In this document: positions 25,906-36,501 of the stretch, piece after piece
Numbering within the stretch: position 1 is the stretch's first letter
How the letters are laid out: every line of letters starts with the position of its first letter
NCBI RefSeq assembly: GCF_003352045.1
Contig: NZ_CP025815.1
Location: 2,666,001-2,730,000, forward strand
Direction: 5' to 3'
Length of the DNA: 64,000 nt
Source: Sulfitobacter sp. JL08
Lineage (GTDB): Bacteria > Pseudomonadota > Alphaproteobacteria > Rhodobacterales > Rhodobacteraceae
Program-made: the position numbers and the translations under genes
The notes under the pieces: generated by a model
What the model was told of the DNA's origin: nothing
Databases searched by the model: none
Seen by the model: the letters and a program-made list of their open reading frames with translations, nothing else

Positions 25906-27513
25906 ATGTTGGACACCCTTTCAAACCGCCCTGAATTGCCTGCCGAAATTGCCCGCCGCCGGACCTTTGCGATAATCTCGCATCCCGACGCGGGGAAAAC
26001 CACGTTGACTGAAAAGTTTCTGCTGTTTGGCGGCGCGATCCAGATGGCCGGACAGGTCCGTGCCAAAGGCGAAGCACGGCGCACCCGATCCGACTTCATG
26101 CAGATGGAAAAGGATCGCGGCATTTCCGTTTCCGCATCTGCAATGTCTTTTGATTTCAAAGAGTTCCGCTTTAATCTTGTTGATACGCCCGGCCACTCTG
26201 ACTTTTCCGAAGATACCTATCGCACGCTGACGGCGGTCGATGCCGCCGTGATGGTGATTGATGGCGCCAAGGGCGTGGAAAGCCAGACCCAGAAACTGTT
26301 CGAGGTTTGCCGCCTGCGCGATCTGCCGATCCTGACATTCTGTAACAAGATGGACCGCGAAAGCCGCGATGTCTTTGATATCATCGACGAGATCCAGGAA
26401 AATCTGGCAATTGACGTGACACCGGCCAGCTGGCCTATCGGCCTGGGCCGCGATTTTATCGGATGCTACGACCTGCTGCGTGACCGGCTTGAACTGATGG
26501 ACCGCGCGGACCGCAACAAGGTGGCGGAAACCGTCGAAATAAACGGGCTGTATGATCCGAAACTGGCCCAGCATGTCCCCCCCGCGCTGCTGGCCAAGCT
26601 GCTTGAAGATCTTGAAATGGTGCGCGAGTTGATGCCGCCTTTGGATCCCAAGGCCTTTCAGGAAGGCACATTGACCCCGATCTGGTTCGGCTCTGCGATC
26701 AATTCGTTTGGCGTGCGTGAACTGATGGAAGGGATCGGGAAATACGGCCCGCAGCCCCAGATACAATCGGCCGAACCGCGCAGTATTTTACCAGAAGAAA
26801 CAAAGGTTTCCGGCTTTGTCTTCAAAGTTCAGGCGAACATGGATCCCAAGCACCGTGATCGCGTGGCCTTTGTCCGCATGGCCTCGGGGCATTTCAAACG
26901 CGGTATGAAACTGACCCATGTCAGAACAAAGAAACCGATGGCGATCACCAACCCGGTTCTGTTTCTCGCCTCGGATCGGGAGCTTGCGGATGAAGCGTGG
27001 GCAGGTGATATCATCGGCATTCCCAACCACGGCCAGTTGCGTATCGGCGACACGTTGACCGAGGGCGAGGCGCTGCGGGTCAGCGGCATCCCGTCATTCG
27101 CACCCGAACTGCTTCAATCCTGTCGCGCAGGCGACCCGATGAAGGCCAAACATCTTGAAAAGGCGCTGATGCAATTTGCCGAAGAAGGCGCCGCCAAGGT
27201 TTTCAAGCCCAGCTTTGGCTCCGGCTTTATTGTCGGGGTCGTCGGGCAATTGCAGTTCGAAGTTCTGGCCAGCCGGATCGAACTGGAATACGGCCTGCCT
27301 GTGCGCTTTGATCAAAGCCAGTTCACCAGCGCCCGCTGGGTCAGCGGAACGCGGCAAGCCGTTGATAAATTTGTTCAATCCAACAAGCAGCACATCGCAC
27401 ACGATCACGATGGTGACATTGTGTATCTGACACGGCTGCAATGGGATATTGATCGCGTGGAACGGGATTTTCCCGATGTGCAACTGACCGCGACAAAGAC
27501 AATGATGGCCTGA
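25906..27513 (+). CDS. prfC: Peptide chain release factor 3
   Basis: A translational GTPase that recycles RF1/RF2 from the ribosome, 535 residues. G1 is SHPDAGKT at 25-32, then RGISVSAS (G2 region), DTPGHSDFSEDT (G3) and CNKMDRE (G4). Domains II and III follow, with HFKRGMKLTHVRTKKPM and the closing VQSNKQHIAHDHDGDIVYL typical of RF3. The start ATG at 25906 is chosen; an extension to 25870 adds a non-conserved tail. It is transcribed alone, after the Hint gene by 84 bp. Confidence 0.96.
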   Translation: MLDTLSNRPELPAEIARRRTFAIISHPDAGKTTLTEKFLLFGGAIQMAGQVRAKGEARRTRSDFMQMEKDRGISVSASAMSFDFKEFRFNLVDTPGHSDFSEDTYRTLTAVDAAVMVIDGAKGVESQTQKLFEVCRLRDLPILTFCNKMDRESRDVFDIIDEIQENLAIDVTPASWPIGLGRDFIGCYDLLRDRLELMDRADRNKVAETVEINGLYDPKLAQHVPPALLAKLLEDLEMVRELMPPLDPKAFQEGTLTPIWFGSAINSFGVRELMEGIGKYGPQPQIQSAEPRSILPEETKVSGFVFKVQANMDPKHRDRVAFVRMASGHFKRGMKLTHVRTKKPMAITNPVLFLASDRELADEAWAGDIIGIPNHGQLRIGDTLTEGEALRVSGIPSFAPELLQSCRAGDPMKAKHLEKALMQFAEEGAAKVFKPSFGSGFIVGVVGQLQFEVLASRIELEYGLPVRFDQSQFTSARWVSGTRQAVDKFVQSNKQHIAHDHDGDIVYLTRLQWDIDRVERDFPDVQLTATKTMMA

Positions 27514-27631
27514 GTCGACCACGTCACAAGCAAGGTCAGTCCCGCACGCATCGGCTTTCGGATCAGGCCACTTGTGCTAGGCTGCGGTGAAGTCTACGGG
27601 CCGGGCGCCCGATGCAGACCGGGGAAAGCAC

Positions 27632-28558
27632 ATGACACATTGGGGCCTTGTCGCAACCATCAAAGCACCGGTCAGGGATGTTCTGAACTTTGCCGCCTAT
27701 CATCTGGATCAGGGGGCCCACCGGCTGTACATTTATCTGGATGAAGCATCAGAAGAGGCGTTTACCCTTTTGAAATCACATCCGAAAGTTCGTGTCGCCA
27801 CCTGCGATGCAGCGTTCTGGGCAAGACAGGGTGGCAAACGCCCGATCAAGCATCAGGTGCGCCAAAGCCGGAACGCCACCCATGCTTATGCAAGAAAACC
27901 CGAGGTGGACTGGCTGACCCATATCGATGTTGACGAGTTCCTTAGCCCATCCGGCGATATTGCGCAGATACTGGCCGCATTGCCCCCCGACATCCTGTGC
28001 GCCCGCATCCGCCCGGTCGAAGTGCTGGCAGACGGAGATGGCACTGCATTCAAAGGGTTCATTCCCAGCGGCCCGCACCGCGCCCGCATCGTCGATGAAA
28101 TCTATCCGACCTACGGCACCTACCTGAAGGGTGGTTTTCTGAGCCATGTGGCGGGCAAGCTTTTTGTGCGCACCGGGTTGGACAACGTGACCTACAAAAT
28201 CCACAACATGTTTCAAGGCGACGTGATGAATCCGGGGCAAACCGAATTGCCGCAGGTCGATCTGTGCCATTTTCACGCCCGGACATGGCAACATTGGATC
28301 GAATCCTATCAATATCGCCTTGAAAAAGGCGCGTATCGCGCCGAATTGGCCGCGGCGGCAGGCGAAAACGGCGTAAACCTGCATCACTTTTTGCTGCAAC
28401 TGGACCGCAAGGGCGGAACAGATGCCTTGCGCAGGTTCTTTGCAGAGGTGGCGCAGGACACACCCGATCTGCGGCAGCGTTTGCAGGCGCAGGGTGTCTT
28501 GCGCAGCCATGATCTGAATCTGGACCGCAAACGCCGCGCATTGTTTCCTGGAACCTGA
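27632..28558 (+). CDS. Glycosyltransferase family 2-like protein
   Basis: A 308-residue protein that resembles the Glyco_tranf_2_4 family common in Rhodobacterales. The N-terminal WGLVATIKAPVRDVLNFAAYHLDQGAHRLYIYLD and the acidic metal-binding motif THIDVDEFL (about residues 88-98) fit nucleotide-sugar binding. CHFHARTW later in the protein is also typical. The start has a good ribosome site (GGGGAAAG). It is an isolated gene; the acceptor and sugar are unknown. Confidence 0.75.
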   Translation: MTHWGLVATIKAPVRDVLNFAAYHLDQGAHRLYIYLDEASEEAFTLLKSHPKVRVATCDAAFWARQGGKRPIKHQVRQSRNATHAYARKPEVDWLTHIDVDEFLSPSGDIAQILAALPPDILCARIRPVEVLADGDGTAFKGFIPSGPHRARIVDEIYPTYGTYLKGGFLSHVAGKLFVRTGLDNVTYKIHNMFQGDVMNPGQTELPQVDLCHFHARTWQHWIESYQYRLEKGAYRAELAAAAGENGVNLHHFLLQLDRKGGTDALRRFFAEVAQDTPDLRQRLQAQGVLRSHDLNLDRKRRALFPGT

Positions 28559-28714
28559 TCCATCGTTTCGATTATCGGCATAATCACGCGAAATCACCGC
28601 ATCTGTTTGACCCGGCCCCGGGTATTTGCTAAGCGCTGCAGCAAGAACCAGAAATGTGAATAGCCACAGGGCCATACGGGTCCGGTTCGAACCAGATGCG
28701 CGGGCCAGGTTGTG

Positions 28715-28729
28715 TCCGCAACTTGCGGA
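28715..28729 (+). promoter_or_regulatory. 15-bp palindrome just before the helicase start
   Basis: TCCGCAA C TTGCGGA is a perfect palindrome ending 5 bases before the ATG. As RNA it would form a tight hairpin where a ribosome site is expected; no clear Shine-Dalgarno is seen. It could regulate translation, or bind a dimeric regulator. Confidence 0.4.
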
Positions 28730-28734
28730 TACAT

Positions 28735-30210
28735 ATGACAAAATTTTCTGATCTAAACCTGAATCCCAAGGTTTTAAAAGCCATTGACGAAGCCGGGTAT
28801 GAAACCCCGACACCGATTCAGGCGGGCGCAATTCCCGCAGCGCTGGAAGGCCGGGATGTATTGGGCATCGCCCAGACCGGCACCGGCAAGACGGCAAGCT
28901 TTGTGCTGCCGATGATTACCCTTCTGGCACGGGGCCGTGCACGGGCGCGTATGCCAAGATCTTTGGTGCTGTGCCCGACCCGAGAGTTGGCGGCACAAGT
29001 TGCCGAAAACTTCGACACTTACACAAAACACTTGAAGTTGACCAAGGCGCTGCTGATCGGCGGCGTGTCCTTCAAGGAACAGGATATGCTGATTGATCGG
29101 GGCGTCGACGTTCTGATTGCCACACCGGGCCGCCTGCTGGATCATTTCGAACGGGGCAAGCTGTTGCTGACCGGCGTTCAGATCATGGTTGTGGACGAAG
29201 CCGACAGAATGCTGGACATGGGGTTCATCCCCGATATCGAACGTATTTTCAGCCTGACGCCGTTTACCCGCCAAACCCTGTTTTTCAGCGCCACCATGGC
29301 GCCCGAGATCGAACGGATCACAAACACCTTCCTGTCGGCCCCTGCCCGCGTAGAAGTGGCGCGTCAGGCGACAACCGGCGAAAACATCAAACAGGGGGTT
29401 CTGATGTTCAAAGGCAGCCGCAAGGATCGCGAGCCGAGCGAGAAGCGCGATGCCCTGCGTGCGCTGATTGATGCCGAAGGCGACAAATGCACAAACGCGA
29501 TCATCTTCTGCAATCGCAAAACCGATGTGGATATCGTATCAAAATCGCTGGCAAAACACGGCTATGACGCGGCCCCGATCCACGGTGATCTGGATCAGTC
29601 GCAGCGGACCCGCACTTTGGATGGGTTTCGCGCGGGTACATTGCGGTTTCTGGTTGCATCCGATGTGGCCGCACGCGGCCTTGACGTGCCAGCCGTCAGT
29701 CACGTTTTCAATTTCGACGTGCCCAGCCATGCCGAAGATTACGTGCACCGGATCGGCCGAACTGGCCGTGCCGGTCGCGATGGCAAGGCTGTGATGATCT
29801 GCATCCCGCGGGACGAAAAGAACCTCGCGGATATTGAACGGCTTGTGCAAAAGGAAATACCGCGTCTGGCTGATCCGCGCGGCACCAATGCTCCTGCCCC
29901 ACAGGCGGATACGGCCGAGCCAAAAGGCGAAGGCGAGTCGACAGGGCCCAAGAAACGCACCCGGTCGCGCAAACCGGCCAAGACCGATACAACGCCCGAT
30001 CAAAAGCCGGCACCGGACAAGGCTGAAACAGCCCCGCAAAAGCAGGATCAATCAGGCGATCAGGACAAGCAAAACCGCAATACCAGAGGCGGGCGCAGCC
30101 GCAGTTCCGGCAATCGTGACAGCGGCAACAGCCCCGTCGGACTGGGCGATCATATGCCCGGCTTTATCGCGATGAGCTTTGAAGAGCGCACCGAAAGCGA
30201 AACGTCCTGA
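28735..30210 (+). CDS. rhlE: DEAD-box RNA helicase, RhlE type
   Basis: An ATP-dependent RNA helicase, probably for ribosome assembly or mRNA turnover at low temperature, 491 residues. Motifs in order: Q region TPTPIQ, I AQTGTGKT, Ia PTRELAAQ, II DEAD, III SAT, IV IIFCNRK, V ARGLDVP and VI HRIGRTGRAGR. The C-terminal 110 residues are a charged low-complexity tail (Lys/Pro/Arg-rich) likely to bind RNA. ATG 28735 is the conserved start; an in-frame ATG at 28696 would add 13 residues across the palindrome. It ends at a strong terminator shared with rnj. Confidence 0.92.
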   Translation: MTKFSDLNLNPKVLKAIDEAGYETPTPIQAGAIPAALEGRDVLGIAQTGTGKTASFVLPMITLLARGRARARMPRSLVLCPTRELAAQVAENFDTYTKHLKLTKALLIGGVSFKEQDMLIDRGVDVLIATPGRLLDHFERGKLLLTGVQIMVVDEADRMLDMGFIPDIERIFSLTPFTRQTLFFSATMAPEIERITNTFLSAPARVEVARQATTGENIKQGVLMFKGSRKDREPSEKRDALRALIDAEGDKCTNAIIFCNRKTDVDIVSKSLAKHGYDAAPIHGDLDQSQRTRTLDGFRAGTLRFLVASDVAARGLDVPAVSHVFNFDVPSHAEDYVHRIGRTGRAGRDGKAVMICIPRDEKNLADIERLVQKEIPRLADPRGTNAPAPQADTAEPKGEGESTGPKKRTRSRKPAKTDTTPDQKPAPDKAETAPQKQDQSGDQDKQNRNTRGGRSRSSGNRDSGNSPVGLGDHMPGFIAMSFEERTESETS

Positions 30211-30249
30211 TCAACAGGCGCGAACAGACAAAATTCCGAACCGGACAAT

Positions 30250-30278
30250 AACAGGGTTTTCCAATGGAAAACCCTGTT
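30250..30278. terminator. Bidirectional rho-independent terminator
   Basis: AACAGGGTTTTCC (30250-30262) and GGAAAACCCTGTT (30266-30278) are perfect 13-bp arms with a 3-base loop. T tracts lie at the stem ends on both strands. It sits 40 bases after the helicase stop and 5 bases after the rnj stop (on the other strand), so it ends transcription from both sides, including the long nuo unit. Confidence 0.85.
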
Positions 30279-30282
30279 TCGC

Positions 30283-31953
30283 TTAACTAAGCCTGCTGAC
30301 CACCACGGTCACTTCCGGCTTTTTGCCGATTTCGTTCTGCGTGCTTTGACGCACTATACGACGTAACGCCTCTTCCAGTTTGGCGTCATCCGACAGCGTT
30401 TTTTCATTCGCGCGATTCAGAAACTGGCTCAGGTCTTCTTCCAGCACGTCGACCAGCGGCGCACGGCTGTGCCCAACCTCTGCCAACCCCATGGTTTCAC
30501 ACCATGCATCGCCCAATGGTTCGTTTTCATCATCGATGATCACCGTCACGATCACATGGCCGTTCAGCGCCATCCGGATCCGGTTGCGCACAACCCCGTC
30601 CAGCGCGCCGATCTGAACCGTCCCATCCAGATAGGTACGTCCTGTTTCGATGTATTCCGCCACCGTCGGGGCATTGCCACTCAGGTCGATCATCATACCG
30701 TTCACGGCCACGACCCCCTGCAGCCCCTTGCTGGCGGCCAGTTTGACATGTTCGCGCAAATGGCGGTGTTCCCCGTGCATCGGGATCAGCATCTGCGGCT
30801 TGACCAGATCGTGCATCGTTTCGAGATCGGGGCGATTTGCGTGACCGGACACGTGGTAATGCCCGCCCGAGCTTTCATCCACCACATCCACACCAATTTC
30901 GGAATACGCGTTCACAATCCGAATGACGCCGCGTTCGTTGCCGGGAATGGTTTTGGATGAAAACAGGAACAGATCACCGTCTTTCATCTCGAACCCCTGA
31001 TAGGTTCCGCGCGCAAGCTGGGCGCTGGCGGCGCGCCGTTCGCCCTGGCTGCCTGTTACCAGCAGCATCAGGTTTTCACGCGGAATGCCTTTGGCATCTT
31101 CGGGGCTGACGACACGGGGAAACCCTGTCAGCACACCGGTTTCAATGGCCGCTTCCACCATACGTTTCATCGCCCGCCCCAGCAGCACGATCGAACGCCC
31201 GGCACGGTCGCCCGCCTCGGCCAGCGTTTTGACACGGGCCACGTTGGATGCAAATGTCGTGGCGACCACCATGCCATTGGCCGCACTGACCAGCGCTTCG
31301 ATCTCGGGGCCAACCGACACTTCGGACCGGCCAGCATGGCGCGAAAATACGTTTGTACTGTCGCAGACTAACGCTTTGACACCCGGTTTGGCCACCTCGG
31401 CCCATAGCTCGGGATCAAACGGTTCGCCGACAATAGGTGTTTTATCCAGCTTGAAATCACCGGTGTGAATCACCCGCCCGTCCGGGCTGTCGATCACAAG
31501 AGCTGAAGATTCGGGGATCGAATGCGAGATTGGCAGAAAGCCGACAGAAAAAGGCCCCGCCACGGTTTGCTGAGGCCATTGGGAAACAACACTAACAGCT
31601 TCGGCAGGATGGCCGTTATCTTCCAGTTTGGCGCGTGCGATATTGGCCGTGAACGGGCGCGCATATATCGGCGCTTTCAGATCGGCATAGAAATGCGGCA
31701 CCGCGCCAACATGGTCCTCGTGGGCATGGGTGATGAATATCGCATCAAGCCGGTCGGCATTCTGTTTCAGCCAGGTCATGTCGGGCAGGATCAGATCAAC
31801 CCCCGGCGTGCCATCCATATCGGGGAATGTAACACCCAGATCGACCAGAATCAGGCGTTCCTTGCCAGGTTTTCCATAGCCGTACACATAGGCGTTCATA
31901 CCAATTTCACCCGCCCCGCCAAGGGGAAGGTAAATCAAACGTTCATTGCTCAT
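30283..31953 (-). CDS. rnj: Ribonuclease J
   Basis: A metallo-beta-lactamase-fold RNase with 5'-3' exonuclease and endonuclease activity on mRNA and rRNA precursors, 556 residues. The catalytic metal motif HAHEDH is at residues 76-81, HTGDFKLD supplies further ligands, and the beta-CASP part includes LLVTGSQGERRA. PMHGEHRHLREH (motif C) comes later. The start is 3 bases after coaX; AAGGATAA precedes it. It is the last gene of the nuo-birA-coaX-rnj unit and ends 5 bases before the terminator. Confidence 0.95.
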   Translation of the reverse strand: MSNERLIYLPLGGAGEIGMNAYVYGYGKPGKERLILVDLGVTFPDMDGTPGVDLILPDMTWLKQNADRLDAIFITHAHEDHVGAVPHFYADLKAPIYARPFTANIARAKLEDNGHPAEAVSVVSQWPQQTVAGPFSVGFLPISHSIPESSALVIDSPDGRVIHTGDFKLDKTPIVGEPFDPELWAEVAKPGVKALVCDSTNVFSRHAGRSEVSVGPEIEALVSAANGMVVATTFASNVARVKTLAEAGDRAGRSIVLLGRAMKRMVEAAIETGVLTGFPRVVSPEDAKGIPRENLMLLVTGSQGERRAASAQLARGTYQGFEMKDGDLFLFSSKTIPGNERGVIRIVNAYSEIGVDVVDESSGGHYHVSGHANRPDLETMHDLVKPQMLIPMHGEHRHLREHVKLAASKGLQGVVAVNGMMIDLSGNAPTVAEYIETGRTYLDGTVQIGALDGVVRNRIRMALNGHVIVTVIIDDENEPLGDAWCETMGLAEVGHSRAPLVDVLEEDLSQFLNRANEKTLSDDAKLEEALRRIVRQSTQNEIGKKPEVTVVVSRLS

Positions 31954-31956
31954 ATT

Positions 31957-32730
31957 TTAAGAATTATCCTTGTTATACTTATGTATAACGGTCAGGCCGT
32001 GCATGGTCAGATCATCCTGAAAGTCGTCGAACAACGCTTCTGTCTGCTGAAACAGCGGGGCCAGACCGCCTGTTGAGATCACGCGCATTTCGCGGGCACG
32101 TTCCGCCTTAATGCGGGCACATATCTCACGAACCAGTCCGACGTAACCCCAAAAAACCCCGGATTGCATACAGGCAACAGTATTGGTGCCCACCACGTTT
32201 TGCGGCTTTGTGATGTCTACATGCGGCAAGGCGGCCGCCGCCAGATGCAAAGCCTCAAGGCTCAGGTTCACGCCCGGCGCAATAACTCCGCCCACATAGG
32301 CGCCATCTGTATCAACCACATCAAAGGTTGTCGCGGTGCCGAAATCCACCATGATCAGATCGCCGCCATAAAGATCAAACCCCGCTACCGTATTGACCAG
32401 ACGGTCGGGGCCGACCTGTGTGCCTTCGTCGACCCGCACATCGACAGGCAGCAGGCATTCGGGCTTGCCCACCACCAGCGGGCGCGTATTGAAATAGCGA
32501 TCGGCCAGAACCCGCAGGTTGAACACAACCCGCGGCACCGTCGACGAAATGATCATGTCGGTGATCGGCACGTCAATGTTTTGCAATTTCATCAACGTGC
32601 TAAGCCAGACATAATACTGATCCGCCGTGCGCTGCCATTCGGTCGAGGCGCGCCATGTGCCGATAAACGCCTGCCCGTCCCAAATGGAAAAAACCGTGTT
32701 GGTGTTGCCGCAGTCAATCGCCAGAAGCAT
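31957..32730 (-). CDS. coaX: Type III pantothenate kinase
   Basis: It phosphorylates pantothenate, the first step of coenzyme A synthesis, 257 residues of the ASKHA fold. The N-terminal phosphate loop is MLLAIDCGNTNTVFSIWDG (catalytic D6), the central GPDRLVNTVAG and DFGTATTFDVV motifs match CoaX, and a C-terminal ISTGGLAP motif closes the nucleotide site. It lies 15 bases after birA and 3 bases before rnj, so co-transcription is likely; birA-coaX pairs occur in many bacteria. Confidence 0.95.
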   Translation of the reverse strand: MLLAIDCGNTNTVFSIWDGQAFIGTWRASTEWQRTADQYYVWLSTLMKLQNIDVPITDMIISSTVPRVVFNLRVLADRYFNTRPLVVGKPECLLPVDVRVDEGTQVGPDRLVNTVAGFDLYGGDLIMVDFGTATTFDVVDTDGAYVGGVIAPGVNLSLEALHLAAAALPHVDITKPQNVVGTNTVACMQSGVFWGYVGLVREICARIKAERAREMRVISTGGLAPLFQQTEALFDDFQDDLTMHGLTVIHKYNKDNS

Positions 32731-32745
32731 CGCAGCGCCCCCCTT

Positions 32746-33507
32746 TCAGAAATAGATATCGGCAGCGGGGATGGATACCGGCCCCGTTGCCGTACGCAGA
32801 ACAAGGTTACCCCGCCCGTCCACCGTTTCAAAGGTGCCCGTGGTTTCACTGGACGCCGTGCGCGCGGTGATCACCTCGCCCAGACGCGCGGCACGGTTCA
32901 GCCATGCGGCGCGGATCGGTTCGAACCCGTAGGTGTCAAACTGTGTTTCATAGGCTGCATAGGACGATGCCAAAATGGTCAGAAAATCTTCGGCCTCGAT
33001 TGCGACCCCGGTTTCAGAAAGCAGCGACACGGGGCGCACAGCGTGGGGTTCGACCGCATCGCCATCAGGGGCTGCGATCAGGTTGACCCCGATACCGATG
33101 GCCAGATAGGCGGCCTGCCCACCCTGCCCTGCGCTTTCCAACAGGATACCGGCCAGCTTGCCACCGTTCAGCAGAACATCATTGGGCCATTTCAGCGCCA
33201 GCCCCTGCGCGCGCCCGGTCGAGGTTGCAACCGCATCAAACAGCGCCAGCGCCGCCACGAACGAGCGCAAGGCAATCTGATCCACAGGGCCTTTGGGGCG
33301 CATGACCAGTGTCGCGGCCAGGTTTCCCTTTGGGTTGACCCATGCGCGCCCCCGCCGCCCCCGCGCCGCCGTCTGGCGATCGGCCAAAATCCATGTAGGG
33401 CCTGTCAGGCCCGGTGCAATGCGGGCCGCCTCGTCCAGCGTGCTGTCGATCTCGGCCAGCCGGTGTAACCCGTAACCCACAGGCCAGACAGGTTGTTTAG
33501 TTGACAA
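32746..33507 (-). CDS. birA: Biotin-[acetyl-CoA carboxylase] ligase
   Basis: It attaches biotin to carboxylase carrier proteins, including MccA encoded in this window. The 253-residue protein lacks an N-terminal DNA-binding domain, so it is a ligase only. Motifs: GRRGRAW (biotin/ATP loop), [19 protein letters not shown] and GIGVNL. The start is uncertain: a TTG at 33507 (overlapping nuoN by 11 bases) fits family alignments with WPVGY following closely; a GTG at 33480 is the alternative. No ATG suits. Translation is probably coupled to nuoN. Confidence 0.88.
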   Translation of the reverse strand: MSTKQPVWPVGYGLHRLAEIDSTLDEAARIAPGLTGPTWILADRQTAARGRRGRAWVNPKGNLAATLVMRPKGPVDQIALRSFVAALALFDAVATSTGRAQGLALKWPNDVLLNGGKLAGILLESAGQGGQAAYLAIGIGVNLIAAPDGDAVEPHAVRPVSLLSETGVAIEAEDFLTILASSYAAYETQFDTYGFEPIRAAWLNRAARLGEVITARTASSETTGTFETVDGRGNLVLRTATGPVSIPAADIYF

Positions 33508-34939
33508 GCGATGCCGCCGCTGCCGCCGCCGCACCTTCGACGCCGAACATATTGACGATGCCCAGCAGCATGATTGCGGCTGACGCGATCAGGAAACCCC
33601 ACAAAACGGGGGTGGATCCGCTGTCCAGCTCGTCGGCACGGTCCTCTCCGAAATACATGTAGAAGACGATGCGCAGATAATAGAATGCACCGATGACCGA
33701 TGCGACCACACCGGCAATCGCCAGCCAGACCAGATCCGCCTCGACCGCGGCGCGCAACACATAAAGCTTGCCGAAAAAGCCCAGCATCGGTGGCACACCC
33801 GCAAGGCTGAACAGCAGAATCAGCAAGGCCAGCGCCTTGCCCGGTTCACGTTTGGAGTACATGTTGAGCGCGGAAATATCCGTGACCGGCGCGCCGTCTT
33901 TCTGCATCATCAGGATAAACGCGAATGTGCCGACATTCATCGTTACATAGATCGCCATGTAGATCAGCAGCGCCTGCACCCCAAAAGCCGTACCCGCAGC
34001 AAGACCCATCAGGGCATAGCCCATATGCGCGATCGAAGAATAAGCCATCAGCCGTTTGATGTTGGTCTGCCCGATCGCGGCAAAGGCGCCCAGAAACATC
34101 GACAGGACGGACAGCAGCGCGATGATCTGGCTCCAGTCCGAAACTGCGCCGCCAAAGGCATCATGCATCACGCGCGCGAACAGGCCCATCGCCGCCACCT
34201 TGGGCGCGGTGGCAAAAAATGCGGTCACCGGCGTGGGCGATCCTTCGTAGACATCAGGTGTCCACATGTGAAACGGCACCGCCGACACCTTGAACGCCAT
34301 GCCGGAAATCAGGAAGACCAGCCCGAACAACAGGCCCAGCGACACTTCGCCATGAACTGCCGTCTGGATGATACCGCTGAACAGGGTTGTGCCTGCATAA
34401 CCGTAAACCAGCGATGCACCATAAAGCAGCAGCCCCGAAGACAACGCGCCCAGAACAAAATATTTCAATCCCGCCTCGGTTGATTTGACCGAGTCGCGGC
34501 GCAAAGACGCGACCACGTAAAGCGCCAGAGATTGCAGTTCCAATCCCATGTACAGCGCCATCAGATCGCCCGCGCTGACCATCATCATCATGCCCACGGC
34601 ACTCAGCGCCACCAGCAGCGGATATTCAAACCGCAGCAGGCCGCGGCGCTGCATGTATTCCTCGCTCATCACCAGAACGGCGGCGGCGGATAGCAGGATC
34701 GTCACCTTGGCAAACCGCGCGAAGCTGTCTTCGATGAACATGCCGTTAAAGGCCACTTGCGTGCCCTCGCCCGTCATGCCGATCCACAAGGCCAGACCAA
34801 CCATCAGGGCCGCTGTCGCCCAGACCAGAAGCGGGGCGGCACCGTCCTTGGAGGTATAAACGGCCCCCAACAACGCCAGCATCGCGTACACGGCCAGCAT
34901 CATTTCCGGCAGGATAACGTTCAGATCAGCAACAAGCAT
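33497..34939 (-). CDS. nuoN: NADH-quinone oxidoreductase subunit N
   Basis: Antiporter-like proton-pumping subunit of respiratory complex I in the inner membrane, 480 residues with about 14 transmembrane helices. Conserved charged residues lie in [15 protein letters not shown] and in [10 protein letters not shown], and [14 protein letters not shown] is the family signature. It overlaps birA at its 3' end. nuoM ends 20 bases upstream. It is the last nuo gene of the operon. Confidence 0.96.
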   Translation of the reverse strand: MLVADLNVILPEMMLAVYAMLALLGAVYTSKDGAAPLLVWATAALMVGLALWIGMTGEGTQVAFNGMFIEDSFARFAKVTILLSAAAVLVMSEEYMQRRGLLRFEYPLLVALSAVGMMMMVSAGDLMALYMGLELQSLALYVVASLRRDSVKSTEAGLKYFVLGALSSGLLLYGASLVYGYAGTTLFSGIIQTAVHGEVSLGLLFGLVFLISGMAFKVSAVPFHMWTPDVYEGSPTPVTAFFATAPKVAAMGLFARVMHDAFGGAVSDWSQIIALLSVLSMFLGAFAAIGQTNIKRLMAYSSIAHMGYALMGLAAGTAFGVQALLIYMAIYVTMNVGTFAFILMMQKDGAPVTDISALNMYSKREPGKALALLILLFSLAGVPPMLGFFGKLYVLRAAVEADLVWLAIAGVVASVIGAFYYLRIVFYMYFGEDRADELDSGSTPVLWGFLIASAAIMLLGIVNMFGVEGAAAAAAASLVN

Positions 34940-34959
34940 GGCCCGGGCCTTTTCTTTTT

Positions 34960-36501
34960 CTAGTTCGACGCGATCTGGCTGGCGGCATCCGCCGCGGCCA
35001 GGGCCGTGTCATAATTGGAAACCAGCGCCTCGACCGAGGGGCCGATGATATCAAGCACCAGCGCGGGATAGACCCCCAGCAGGATCGTCATCACCACAAG
35101 CGGCGCGAATATCGCCTTTTCGCGGCGGGTCATATCCGTGATCGACTTCAGGCTTTCCTTGATCAGATCTCCAAACACCACACGGCGATAAAGCCACAGC
35201 GCATAGGCCGCCGAAAAGATCACACCGGATGTGGCAACAGCCGCCACCCACGTGTTGACCTGGAATATCCCCATCAGCGTCAGGAATTCACCGACGAAAC
35301 CGGACGTACCCGGAAGGCCGACATTGGCCATGGTGAACAGCATGAAGATCAGCGCATAGGCCGGCATCCGGTTCACCAGACCGCCATAGGCCTCGATCTC
35401 GCGGGTGTGCATGCGGTCATAGATCACGCCGACGCACAGGAACAACGCGCCCGAAATGAAGCCGTGGCTGATCATCTGGAAAATTGCACCGTCCACGCCC
35501 TGCTGGTTGGCGGCGAAAATCCCCATGGTGACAAAGCCCATATGCGCCACGGATGAATAGGCGATCAGCTTTTTCATATCGTCCTGCACCAGTGCCACCA
35601 GCGACGTATAGACAATCGCAATCGCGCTCATCCACAGAACCAGAGGCGTCAGCACTTCAGAGCCGACAGGGAACATCGGCAGGCTGAAGCGCAAGAACCC
35701 GTACCCGCCCATTTTCAACAGGATCGCGGCCAGAACCACAGACCCCGCAGTCGGGGCCTGAACGTGCGCATCGGGCAACCATGTATGCACCGGCCACATA
35801 GGCATTTTCACCGCAAAGCTGGCAAAGAAGGCCAGGAACAGCAGCGTTTGCATTCCGCCGACAACATGCACACCCAGCACATCGATATCGCCAAAGGCAA
35901 ACTGGTGAACCAGCAGTTTTTCAATGTCAGTGGTGCCTGCATCAGCAAACATGCCAACCATTGCCACCAACATCAGAACCGATCCAAGGAAGGTATATAG
36001 AAAGAATTTGAAGCTGGCGTAAATCCGCTCCTTGCCGCCCCATATGCCGATGATCAGGAACATCGGGATCAATCCGGCCTCGAAGAACAAGTAGAACAGC
36101 ACCAGATCCAGCGCCATGAAAACGCCCAGCATCAGTGTTTCCAGCAACAGGAACGCGATCATGTATTCCTTGACGCGGGTTTCCACATTCCAGGAGGCCG
36201 CGATTGTCAGCGGCATCATGAATGTGGTCAGCATCACAAACAGAACCGAAATGCCATCAACACCCATCTTGTATTGCAGGCCCAGCAGCCATTCGCCCTG
36301 TTCGACAAACTGGAACCCGGTGTCGTTCGGATCAAACTCTGCCAGAATGAACAGGGACACGATAAAGGTGGCCGATGTCGCAATCAGCGCAAGCCATTTG
36401 GCATTGCGGTTGGCGGCCTCGTCATCGCCGCGCAAAAAGACCAGCAGGATAAGCGCCGCAATGGCCGGAATGAACGTTACAATCGTCAGCAGGTTGTCCA
36501 T
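34960..36501 (-). CDS. nuoM: NADH-quinone oxidoreductase subunit M
   Basis: Second antiporter-like subunit, 513 residues, 14 helices. Marks are the Glu in the [16 protein letters not shown] segment (helix 5), [19 protein letters not shown] and [14 protein letters not shown]. The start ATG at 36501 shares one base with the nuoL stop (TAATG), so the longer start at 36531 is rejected. Confidence 0.96.
   Translation of the reverse strand: MDNLLTIVTFIPAIAALILLVFLRGDDEAANRNAKWLALIATSATFIVSLFILAEFDPNDTGFQFVEQGEWLLGLQYKMGVDGISVLFVMLTTFMMPLTIAASWNVETRVKEYMIAFLLLETLMLGVFMALDLVLFYLFFEAGLIPMFLIIGIWGGKERIYASFKFFLYTFLGSVLMLVAMVGMFADAGTTDIEKLLVHQFAFGDIDVLGVHVVGGMQTLLFLAFFASFAVKMPMWPVHTWLPDAHVQAPTAGSVVLAAILLKMGGYGFLRFSLPMFPVGSEVLTPLVLWMSAIAIVYTSLVALVQDDMKKLIAYSSVAHMGFVTMGIFAANQQGVDGAIFQMISHGFISGALFLCVGVIYDRMHTREIEAYGGLVNRMPAYALIFMLFTMANVGLPGTSGFVGEFLTLMGIFQVNTWVAAVATSGVIFSAAYALWLYRRVVFGDLIKESLKSITDMTRREKAIFAPLVVMTILLGVYPALVLDIIGPSVEALVSNYDTALAAADAASQIASN

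Noticed and set aside
28683-28692. GGTTCGAACC, resembling a tRNA T-loop
   Set aside because: It is a perfect palindrome with no acceptor, D or anticodon stems around it. A similar motif at about 32919-32929 lies inside birA.
32164-33468. A 434-codon plus-strand frame opposite coaX and birA
   Set aside because: It is a shadow of two well-supported genes with no recognisable motif.
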